From positions 1-5,323 of the forward strand of contig JAISZV010000154.1 of the NCBI GenBank assembly GCA_031284475.1: a stretch of 5,323 nt of DNA, read 5' to 3'. The position numbers were made by a program, and so were the translations under genes. Positions within the stretch are counted from its first letter, which is position 1; every line of letters begins with the position of its first letter. Under the pieces are notes generated by a model. The model did not search any database. It was not told the origin of the DNA and was given only the letters and a program-made list of their open reading frames with translations. Positions 1 through 5,152 of this stretch are shown here, piece by piece. Source of the DNA: Proteiniphilum sp. GTDB lineage: Bacteria; Bacteroidota; Bacteroidia; Bacteroidales; Dysgonomonadaceae.

Positions 1-137
1 TTATCTTCTCCATTCAGAAATTTGGTGAACGCGATGGAGTGGGAGGTATCCAGCCCGATAATCCCGATTTTTATCTGTGCCTGGGCTATCAATAAAAGTC
101 CAGACAAAATAGATGATAAAATAATTTTTAGTCTCAT
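1..137 (-). CDS. Exported Gfo/Idh/MocA-family oxidoreductase, N-terminal fragment (runs off left edge)
   Basis: Forty-five codons are visible from an ATG at 135-137, and the frame is still open at base 1. Residues 1-20 form a Sec signal peptide: a basic start (MRLK), a hydrophobic core and a probable signal peptidase I site after AQA, with Gln as the first mature residue. The mature part opens with a beta strand and the dinucleotide-binding turn GIIGLD (residues 25-30), then TSH (31-33). This GLDTSH form of the Rossmann entry is one I associate with a subset of Gfo/Idh/MocA proteins in Bacteroidota; the catalytic part is not in view. The family oxidises or otherwise remodels sugars using NAD(P), and one branch (GH109) performs NAD-dependent glycoside hydrolysis. 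The start lies 17 bp after the nagB-like stop, so it is probably the fourth gene of the operon, acting outside the cytoplasm on the sugar or glycan. The family is fairly sure; the reaction is unknown. Confidence 0.72.
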   Translation of the reverse strand, partial: MRLKIILSSILSGLLLIAQAQIKIGIIGLDTSHSIAFTKFLNGED

Positions 138-154
138 AATGGTTGAAATTTGTT

Positions 155-895
155 TTAATCTAAAAACGATGCGCTTTCTTCATCCAAATATAATATAGCA
201 TCTTCTTTCGTTCTCAAAATAGTGGCCGGGCATTTTTCGCTGATCTCATCGTTTAATGTACGATAAACGGCTTTGGCCTTATTTTTTGCCGGCGCCATGC
301 AAAACATATATTCGGCATTTAGCAGGGCGGGGATAGTGACCGTGACGGCATGAGTAGGTACCAACTCTATACCGGAAAACAGGTTTTCGTTTACCTGTTG
401 TTGCCTGCAAGCCATCTCCAATTCTACCACTTTTACCAGTTTGGGATCGTTGAAATCGGCTACAGGAGGGTCGTTGAATGCAATATGTCCGTTCTCTCCG
501 ATCCCAAGGCAAACAATATCCACCGGATACTGATTCAGCAAACCGGCATATCTGTCACATTCTTCTGAAAGATTCTCCGACAGGCCGTTTATATAATGAA
601 CGCTTTTAAAGGGAACTTTGTCGAAAATGCGTTTTCTCAGGAAATTACCGAATCCCTGCGGTGCATCTTTTTCCAATCCTATATACTCGTCCATGTGAAA
701 AGCATTGATCTTTTCCCACCGAATCCGTTTGTCGGTAATCAGTTCTTTCATAAAATCGCTTTGCGATGGAGCGGCGGCGAAGATTATATTGATCTCTTCA
801 TTATCCTTAAGCAGTTGCCGGATGGTATCCGATACATTGGCTGCCGCTTCTTTACCCATTTCTTCCCTGTCATGGAAGATTTTTACTTTCAACAT
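155..895 (-). CDS. nagB: Glucosamine-6-phosphate deaminase-like protein (divergent NagB)
   Basis: This 246-residue protein has the NagB/6-phosphogluconolactonase fold, whose NagB members convert glucosamine 6-phosphate to fructose 6-phosphate and ammonia in the cytosol. Landmarks are HMDEYIGL (67-74, matching NMDEYVGL of E. coli with the catalytic Asp and the DEY triad) and GENGHIAFNDP (133-143, matching GNDGHIAFNEP and carrying the catalytic His at 137). Two positions differ: GND is GEN, and the NEP acid is Asp. The usual LPTGGTP phosphate loop is replaced by AAAPSQSDF (40-48). A longer in-frame reading starts at 994, but it overlaps nagA by 71 bp and adds 33 residues unlike the family. The ATG at 893-895 (MLKVKIFHDREEMGKEAA) aligns with the normal N-terminus and leaves 28 bp after nagA. 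The operon position supports an amino-sugar role; the exact substrate is less certain because of the altered loop. Confidence 0.85.
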   Translation of the reverse strand: MLKVKIFHDREEMGKEAAANVSDTIRQLLKDNEEINIIFAAAPSQSDFMKELITDKRIRWEKINAFHMDEYIGLEKDAPQGFGNFLRKRIFDKVPFKSVHYINGLSENLSEECDRYAGLLNQYPVDIVCLGIGENGHIAFNDPPVADFNDPKLVKVVELEMACRQQQVNENLFSGIELVPTHAVTVTIPALLNAEYMFCMAPAKNKAKAVYRTLNDEISEKCPATILRTKEDAILYLDEESASFLD

Positions 896-904
896 TCCTT
901 TAGT

Positions 905-920
905 GAATGTGATTACATTC
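905..920 (-). other. Intercistronic inverted repeat between nagA and nagB
   Basis: GAATGT-N4-ACATTC is a perfect 6-bp inverted repeat with a 4-nt loop. It fills most of the 28-bp gap between the nagA stop (924-926) and the nagB start (893-895). In the minus-strand mRNA it would fold into a small A/U-rich hairpin ending 9 nt before the nagB AUG, where it could tune translation or mRNA decay. It is too weak, and lacks a U-run, to be a terminator. The repeat is directly visible; its function is inferred. Confidence 0.4.
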
Positions 921-923
921 GTG

Positions 924-2114
924 TTAGTTTCCGTATATAACATTTCCTTCCAAGATTGTGTGTGAAACATTAATATTATCATCAAAAATAACAAAATCGG
1001 CGTCTTTACCTTTCCGGATAGATCCTTTCTGCCGGTCTATCTTCATGATGCGGGCCGGGGTCAAGGTCATCATTCTTACAGCCTCTACCAAAGGCGCTTC
1101 CGCTATATTCACCATGGTTCTTACTAAGCGGTCGGTAGTAGCAACGCTTCCGGCAAAAGCCGTACGATCCGGCAATTTGGCCACACCATCTTCAATGATT
1201 ACCTTTTGTCCTTTGTCGAGGCTGCCCAGGATAGATTCTCCATCGGGCATACCTGCTCCCCGCATTGAATCGGTGCAAAGCGCAGTTTTGTCGGGGCCTT
1301 TGAATTTATATACGAATTGAAGAAGTGATTTAGGCAGATGTACCCCGTCGGCGATAATCTCTACGTCCATCCCGTCGATCAGGTAAGCGGCTTCGACAAC
1401 GCCGGCATAACGGTAAGCATTTCTGCGGGTGACGGTAGACATGCCCGAATAAAGGTGTGTAATATGGTTGAACCCGGCGTTGTAAGCATCCACAACTTCT
1501 TCATAAATAGCATCGCTGTGAGCAATGGAAGTGAGGATGTTCCTTTTCCTAAGGACTTTTCCGAACTCCAATGCACCGGGCAGCTCCGGCGCCAGGCTCC
1601 ATCGAACAATATCGCCGGACGCCGCTAATATCTTATTGTACTCTTCCGGTTCGGGGTTTCTGAGGTATTGGGGATCCTGGGCGCCCCGTTGGTTATACGC
1701 GAAATAGGGGCCTTCAAGATGCAAGCCGAGAAATTTAGCGCCTTTTTTGTTCTGTTTTGTCGCCGCCCTGTAAGTGTCGAATGTCTTCATCAACTCTTCT
1801 GTGGTACTGGTGAGGGTAGTGGGCAGCAGCGCGGTAGTTCCGTGTTTGGCATGTGTTTCCGCCGCTCCGAGGTATGCCTCGACAGTTCCATCCATAAAAT
1901 CGTGACCGCCGCCACCGTGGGTGTGAATATCGATGAAGCCGGGCGACACATATTCGTTGTGGGCGTCGATCACGCGATCTCTGTCCCCGAAAATAACTTC
2001 CTTCCGGTTTAGAATATCCACTATTTTTCCATTCTCACATACAATAGTCAGATTTTCTTCTATCCTGTCAGGGAAGATGACCTTTCCGTTTTTTATGATG
2101 AGTCGATTGTTCAT
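924..2114 (-). CDS. nagA: N-acetylglucosamine-6-phosphate deacetylase-like amidohydrolase (NagA)
   Basis: This 396-residue cytosolic enzyme belongs to the amidohydrolase superfamily, whose NagA members remove acetate from N-acetylglucosamine 6-phosphate. The metal and catalytic set is complete: PGFIDIHTHG gives His64 and His66, LHLEGP gives Glu134, SIAHSD gives His199, NHITHLYSGM gives His220, DGVHL gives substrate-contacting His259, and CTDSM gives the general base Asp282. The HxH pair resembles B. subtilis NagA, whereas E. coli has Gln-x-Asn there, so a two-metal centre is possible. The length is normal and the ATG at 2112-2114 gives the usual short beta-sandwich N-terminus. The substrate loop is unusual: the typical HLxNAM is HLYSGM, and the following Arg-Glu-Pro-Gly-type segment is replaced by RRNAYRYAG (230-238). 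It sits between the sugar transporter and the nagB-like gene. A deacetylase of a related amino-sugar phosphate is the main alternative. Confidence 0.9.
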   Translation of the reverse strand: MNNRLIIKNGKVIFPDRIEENLTIVCENGKIVDILNRKEVIFGDRDRVIDAHNEYVSPGFIDIHTHGGGGHDFMDGTVEAYLGAAETHAKHGTTALLPTTLTSTTEELMKTFDTYRAATKQNKKGAKFLGLHLEGPYFAYNQRGAQDPQYLRNPEPEEYNKILAASGDIVRWSLAPELPGALEFGKVLRKRNILTSIAHSDAIYEEVVDAYNAGFNHITHLYSGMSTVTRRNAYRYAGVVEAAYLIDGMDVEIIADGVHLPKSLLQFVYKFKGPDKTALCTDSMRGAGMPDGESILGSLDKGQKVIIEDGVAKLPDRTAFAGSVATTDRLVRTMVNIAEAPLVEAVRMMTLTPARIMKIDRQKGSIRKGKDADFVIFDDNINVSHTILEGNVIYGN

Positions 2115-2116
2115 GT

Positions 2117-2154
2117 AAACTAAAAACTAAAAACTAAAAATTTGGGATTTGGGA
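2117..2154. repeat. Two adjacent 7-bp-period tandem repeats upstream of nagA
   Basis: Bases 2117-2140 are an exact period-7 repeat (unit AAACTAA, about 3.4 copies). They are followed at once by two exact copies of TTTGGGA (2141-2154). In the direction of nagA transcription the repeats end 3 nt before the ATG, so they form the translation start region. They lie outside any reading frame, so copy-number change would alter spacing rather than frame. Slippage-prone spacer DNA is the simplest explanation. Confidence 0.6.
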
Positions 2155-2176
2155 AACTTTTTTACCATTCCACCTC

Positions 2177-2216
2177 CACATTATTCTTATTGGCATATTA
2201 TTCACATTGGCACATT
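2177..2216 (-). repeat. Degenerate AATGTG tandem array after the transporter stop
   Basis: Read on the minus strand, the array runs AATGTGCC, AATGTGAAT, AATATGCC, AATAAGAAT, AATGTGG: about five decaying units of 8-9 nt, or a 17-nt compound unit. It begins inside the TAA stop of the transporter gene (2215-2217). No stem-loop or U-run is visible, so it is not a terminator. With the heptad repeats it makes up most of the 100-bp gap before nagA. I see no promoter of the TAnnTTTG type in this gap, so nagA is probably co-transcribed with the transporter. Confidence 0.5.
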
Positions 2217-3564
2217 AGTGTTTTCTCCATGATTTGATCCTATATCCTTTGGCAGCGTACCAAACAATGTAGGCAAAACAGGGAATAAGTATCCAATATG
2301 CCTGTTTCATCGCTTCAAAAGGAGATAACGATGAGTTCAACTCCACAAAAGCGTTATAAACAATCGGCATAATTGCGCTACCGCTTAAGGCCATTACCAG
2401 GAAAGCGGAACCCAGATTAGTGTATTTGCCTAATCCGTTGATGGCTAACGGCCAGATACCGGCATACAGCAAGGCATTCGGAAGTCCCATTATCACCAAA
2501 TACCAAAGTGAAATATCGGTAGTGATACCAAGAAACCGGAATGTCCCGGATGTGATTATTATCATTGCAGACAATACCAGATTGATAGAAGCGCAAATTA
2601 AAAGGGCGTTCCGTTGTTTCAGGTATTTAGGGATAAGGGCGATTCCTAAAAAATAGCCGATGAACGTCAGGAACATAGTATACGAGGGGATATTCTGCGC
2701 AGGCCCTGCGAGGCTCTCTCCCATGGATCCTGCATATTTAATACTGGTTCCCAGTGCGATCATTTGCGTCCCTATATGAAAGAACATGGCAAGCACCCCT
2801 AAAATAAGCGCCGGATATTGCAAAATGGATTTATGGGAATTTTCATCTTGTTCAGACCGCTTATTTACTACTGAGGGATCCAGCTCAGGTAAGGGTGAGT
2901 AACGGACAATTATACCAAAGGCAAACAGGGCAATGGCCAAGATGAGATAAGGCGTCATTACTCCCTTTATCAGGGTATCTAAAGCTGTTTCCAGAGCTGT
3001 TCCGGCGTAATTTCCCGCTTCAATCTCCCGCATAAGGACTTTGTCGGATTCCCGGATAACGACGGCTGCAAATATAAGATTGGCAATCACGCCTGCCAGT
3101 TTGTTGCCGGTACCTACAATACTCATCCGTTTGGCGGCGCTTTCGATGGGCCCTACAATGGTTACGTAAGGATTGGCGGCAGATTGCAGGATGGCCAGTC
3201 CCACACCCAACAGGAACAGTCCCAGAAGAAATATTTGATAGATGCGCCAGTAGGCTGCCGGAACAAAAAGCAATGCTCCTATCGACATACACCATAATCC
3301 AAGCATCATTCCCTTCTTATAACCCACTTTATTCAGCAGAAGGGAGGAAGGGATTGCCATGATCAGATAAGCGATATAAAAGGCAAATGTCACCAGATAC
3401 GACTGGAAATTTGATAATTGGAGCGTTAACTGGAAGTAAGGTATTAAAATGGTGTTAACCCATGATACCAATCCGAAAATAAAAAACAGTAATGCCAATA
3501 TTATCATCGACTTGATCGTAGTATTCCTGTCTTGTATATGGTTGATCTGAGGACTGTTGCTCAT
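2215..3564 (-). CDS. nagP: FucP/NagP-like MFS sugar symporter
   Basis: This 449-residue inner-membrane protein has about twelve hydrophobic segments and belongs to the major facilitator superfamily, FucP (fucose:H+ symporter) group, which includes the GlcNAc transporters called NagP. Family landmarks are FFIFGLVSWVNTILIP (27-42, TM1), LSNFQSYLVTFAFYIAYL (50-67, TM2), GYKKGMMLGL (81-90, loop 2-3), ILQSAANPYVTIVGP (125-139, TM4) and LVMALSGSAIMP (389-400). A polar stretch at about 221-247 is the central cytoplasmic loop. The ATG at 3562-3564 is followed by a short polar tail and then TM1, as expected. At the two acidic positions tied to proton coupling in E. coli FucP (Asp46, Glu135) it has Thr38 and Gln127. 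It should import the sugar degraded by the next two genes. Amino-sugar specificity is inferred from those neighbours; another hexose or amino sugar remains possible. It is the first gene of the operon. Confidence 0.85.
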   Translation of the reverse strand: MSNSPQINHIQDRNTTIKSMIILALLFFIFGLVSWVNTILIPYFQLTLQLSNFQSYLVTFAFYIAYLIMAIPSSLLLNKVGYKKGMMLGLWCMSIGALLFVPAAYWRIYQIFLLGLFLLGVGLAILQSAANPYVTIVGPIESAAKRMSIVGTGNKLAGVIANLIFAAVVIRESDKVLMREIEAGNYAGTALETALDTLIKGVMTPYLILAIALFAFGIIVRYSPLPELDPSVVNKRSEQDENSHKSILQYPALILGVLAMFFHIGTQMIALGTSIKYAGSMGESLAGPAQNIPSYTMFLTFIGYFLGIALIPKYLKQRNALLICASINLVLSAMIIITSGTFRFLGITTDISLWYLVIMGLPNALLYAGIWPLAINGLGKYTNLGSAFLVMALSGSAIMPIVYNAFVELNSSLSPFEAMKQAYWILIPCFAYIVWYAAKGYRIKSWRKH

Positions 3565-3615
3565 ATTGTTATAAATTGAAAAAGGTGTAGTGTTGTTTTA
3601 ATGTTACTTAAAGTA

Positions 3616-3623
3616 CAAAGTTA
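3616..3623 (-). promoter_or_regulatory. -7 box of the catabolic operon promoter (no good -33 box)
   Basis: TAACTTTG on the minus strand matches the Bacteroidota -7 consensus TAnnTTTG exactly. It predicts transcription start near 3611 and an A/U-rich leader of about 45 nt to the transporter ATG. No TTTG occurs 19-21 bp upstream; the spacer holds an A7 run and the expected -33 position reads CATT. A 5+1+5 palindrome (TACTT-A-AAGTA, 3605-3615) lies over the predicted start. The missing -33 fits a promoter that needs an activator. Confidence 0.5.
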
Positions 3624-3653
3624 TTTTTTTATGTGATTGGAAAATGCTTTAAA

Positions 3654-3680
3654 AACGTAATTCAGTTTTCAAATAACGTT
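3654..3680. promoter_or_regulatory. Candidate operator for the XylR-like regulator
   Basis: AACGTA (3654-3659) and AACGTT (3675-3680) are direct repeats exactly 21 bp apart, two helical turns. Tandem half-sites at about this spacing are typical for AraC/XylR-family activators. The block lies just upstream of where the -33 element should be, the usual place for an activator that contacts RNA polymerase. A third ACGT is at 3684-3687. Because ACGT is self-complementary, the same block also reads as an imperfect inverted repeat, so orientation is ambiguous. Confidence 0.35.
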
Positions 3681-3702
3681 GCGACGTATATTTGACCGGT
3701 AT

Positions 3703-3724
3703 AGCGGCAGGTCTATCCGCCGCT
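3703..3724 (-). terminator. GC-rich hairpin after the regulator gene (possible terminator)
   Basis: AGCGGC (3703-3708) pairs with GCCGCT (3719-3724). Two further G-C pairs form past a bulged A at 3709, giving 8 bp around a 5-nt loop. In the transcript of the regulator it begins about 12 nt after the TAG stop (3736-3738), a normal place for a terminator. No U-run follows, so it may instead stabilise the 3' end, or lie in the activator-binding region of the next promoter. Confidence 0.4.
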
Positions 3725-3735
3725 TTCAAATAAGG

Positions 3736-4899
3736 CTATTTCGTCTGAGAATCACTATATCTTTTACGGTATTCAATAGGGGTATAACCTTTTATTTTTT
3801 TAAATATCCTGGCGACATTTTTACAGTCATTGAATCCGGATTCCAATGCCAGGTCGAACAGTGTCCTGTCGGTAGTAACCAATAAATGAGCAAAATAATC
3901 GACCCTGCAACTTAGGATAAACTGATAAATGGAAGTACCCATTTCGTCTTTGAATTTTACTTCCAGATTACGCCGGGAGAGGGGTACCAATTCGGTGAGT
4001 TTCTCAATGTTGATGTCAGAAATGAAATTATCTTCTATAAAATTTACTACTTTGAAAATATATTCATTTGCAATATCGTATTTCTCCGTTGATTTCCGAA
4101 GCTCTAACCTGGTCGGACGGATGATGATATTGAACGGATCTTTGATCTCCCCGTTGATCATCCTGTCTATCAGCCTGCCTGCCTCGTATCCGCCCTTTTC
4201 TACGTCGGTCACAATGGAAGAAATAGGCGGATCGGACAGATTACAGATCAGTTCGTCGTTATCCACTCCCAGCAAAGCAATATCTTCGGGAATTCTGATA
4301 TTATTGATCTTGCATATCTGTGATATTCTCAGTGCGAAATTATCGTCGCATGCAAACAGTCCCGCGGGTTTGGGTAGTGATAAGAGCCATTCATCGAGTT
4401 GTATATGGCTGGTACTCCATTCCTCTCCATCCAGATTTTCACTCTCGAAGTAGTAATAATTTCCTCCCGCTTTTTCTATTTGAGATCTGAACCCTTCCGC
4501 CCTTTCACGCGACCAGACTACGCCTTTATTCCCGTAAAATGCAAAATTCCGGTAGCGTCTTTTAATGAAGAATTGCGCCGCCATTTCTCCGGTACCGAAA
4601 TAATCTCCGGTCAGATTGGAGAAACAGGAACTCCGTTCTTTGTAATTCTGTCGCAAGATAGGACTATTCAAAGCGGCCAGGAGATTTGTCCCTTCATGAT
4701 CCCATCGCGCCACAATAGCGTCGGCTTCCCATTCTTTGGCCCATTCCACAATACCCTCTTTGCCGTATAATGTTTTATAATAGGAGGGTAAACGATAAAA
4801 GATCCAGGGGCCATGTTCTTTGGAATATTGGATCAGTCCCTTTAATAACCGACGACTGAATTCGCTGGAGTAATCAATCAGGATAAGTATTTTTAGCAT
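3736..4899 (-). CDS. XylR-like transcriptional regulator (PBP-like sensor + AraC HTH)
   Basis: This 387-residue DNA-binding protein has the same architecture as E. coli XylR. Residues 1-270 resemble a LacI-type periplasmic-binding-protein fold: MLKILILIDYSSEFSRRLLKG at the start, RNFAFYG (117-123), GLFACDDNFALRISQIC (180-196), IRIPEDIALLGVDNDEL (201-217) and ISSIVTDVEKGGYEAGRLI (226-244). Residues 278-380 form the AraC domain: the first helix-turn-helix is around 297-328, the second around 346-380 ending in GYTPIEYRKR. An upstream in-frame codon at 4906-4908 is TTG, so the ATG at 4897-4899 is preferred; it also matches family N-termini. The sensor domain should bind a free sugar or derivative, the AraC half should bind tandem half-sites. 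Its location next to the transporter promoter suggests it activates that operon. It is named by architecture only; nothing shows that the ligand is xylose. Confidence 0.9.
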   Translation of the reverse strand: MLKILILIDYSSEFSRRLLKGLIQYSKEHGPWIFYRLPSYYKTLYGKEGIVEWAKEWEADAIVARWDHEGTNLLAALNSPILRQNYKERSSCFSNLTGDYFGTGEMAAQFFIKRRYRNFAFYGNKGVVWSRERAEGFRSQIEKAGGNYYYFESENLDGEEWSTSHIQLDEWLLSLPKPAGLFACDDNFALRISQICKINNIRIPEDIALLGVDNDELICNLSDPPISSIVTDVEKGGYEAGRLIDRMINGEIKDPFNIIIRPTRLELRKSTEKYDIANEYIFKVVNFIEDNFISDINIEKLTELVPLSRRNLEVKFKDEMGTSIYQFILSCRVDYFAHLLVTTDRTLFDLALESGFNDCKNVARIFKKIKGYTPIEYRKRYSDSQTK

Positions 4900-4983
4900 A
4901 GCGGTCAAATTTATTACAATTAGTCGTTTCCTTATTTAGCGCAACGAAACACTCAATTACCGAAAAATATCTGATTTACCCCT

Positions 4984-5015
4984 CAAATATAGACATTTTT
5001 TTATATAACCCCAAA
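4984..5015 (-). promoter_or_regulatory. Full-consensus promoter of the regulator gene
   Basis: On the minus strand TTTG (5012-5015) is followed after 20 bp by TATATTTG (4984-4991), an exact match to the Bacteroidota -33/-7 consensus. Predicted start is near 4979, giving a leader of about 80 nt before the ATG at 4899. The -33 box lies only 7 bp beyond the U-run of the upstream terminator, so the two elements are packed back to back. I see no strong structure in the leader 4900-4978. A second -7-like TAAATTTG (4906-4913) has no -33 and is too close to the ATG. Confidence 0.65.
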
Positions 5016-5020
5016 ATTAA

Positions 5021-5113
5021 ATAAAAAAAGAGGCCCCCTCGATCGAGAAGGCCTCTTTTATATTGGTTAACCTGATACCATCATTAAGGTAAAAAAGATT
5101 GTTTTAGGTTATC
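5021..5113 (-). ncRNA. Candidate independent small RNA (about 90 nt)
   Basis: A full-consensus promoter (5118-5148) and a strong intrinsic terminator (5023-5059) face the same way with about 90 nt between the predicted start and the end of the U-run. The regulator has its own promoter just downstream, so this unit looks independent. In the RNA, UAACCU (5106-5111) can pair with AGGUUA (5068-5073); ACCU (5087-5090) competes for the same AGGU, giving alternative folds. A U6 run (5091-5096) should be unpaired. The only short frame is MMVSG (5067-5084), too small to call a gene. Alternatives are a leader/attenuator for the regulator, or a known Bacteroidales RNA family that I cannot identify by eye. 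Confidence 0.5.
5023..5059 (-). terminator. Intrinsic terminator, also able to act on the plus strand
   Basis: A perfect 10-bp stem (5026-5035 with 5050-5059; core GAGGCC/GGCCTC flanked by A4/T4) encloses a 14-nt loop. On the minus strand it runs into T7, ideal for a leftward transcript; on the plus strand it ends in TTTTATAT, a weaker tract. The loop contains the perfect palindrome CTCGATCGAG (5038-5047). It ends the candidate small RNA and shields the regulator promoter from read-through. Confidence 0.85.
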
Positions 5114-5117
5114 GGCA

Positions 5118-5148
5118 CAAAGATAGGGTGCTATTTTGAATCTGCAAA
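5118..5148 (-). promoter_or_regulatory. Full-consensus minus-strand promoter upstream of the terminator
   Basis: TTTG (5145-5148) and TATCTTTG (5118-5125) are separated by exactly 19 bp, a perfect Bacteroidota -33/-7 pair. The predicted start is around 5113. The first thing it transcribes is the short segment ending in the terminator at 5023-5059, which is why a small RNA is called there. Confidence 0.65.
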
Positions 5149-5152
5149 ATAA

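Noticed and set aside
279..512. Overlapping open frames inside the nag genes, transporter and regulator on both strands (for example 279-512 minus, 3020-3295 minus, 3929-4453 plus)
   Set aside because: They lie wholly inside strongly supported genes, show no family features and have low-complexity shadow-frame composition.
821..829. Nine-base complementarity between the candidate small RNA (5074-5082) and nagB mRNA
   Set aside because: The match GATGGTATC/GATACCATC does not extend on either side, lies well inside the nagB coding region, and about one or two such 9-mers are expected by chance in a window of this size.
896..994. Upstream extension of the nagB frame by 33 residues
   Set aside because: It overlaps the end of nagA, its residues do not resemble NagB N-termini, and the ATG at 893-895 aligns with the family start.
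4900..4908. Longer start for the regulator at 4908
   Set aside because: The codon is TTG, adds only three residues and falls inside a -7-like sequence; the ATG at 4897-4899 matches family starts.
4906..4913. TAAATTTG as the regulator's promoter -7 box
   Set aside because: No -33 box is present 19-21 bp upstream and the start would fall at or after the ATG; the pair at 4984-5015 is far better.
4926..4950. GTTTC...GAAAC inverted repeat in the regulator leader
   Set aside because: Only 5 bp with a 15-nt loop; expected by chance in A/T-rich leader DNA.
5067..5084. Five-codon frame MMVSG before the terminator as an attenuation leader peptide
   Set aside because: It is very short, has no run of regulatory codons, and the downstream gene has its own promoter after the terminator.
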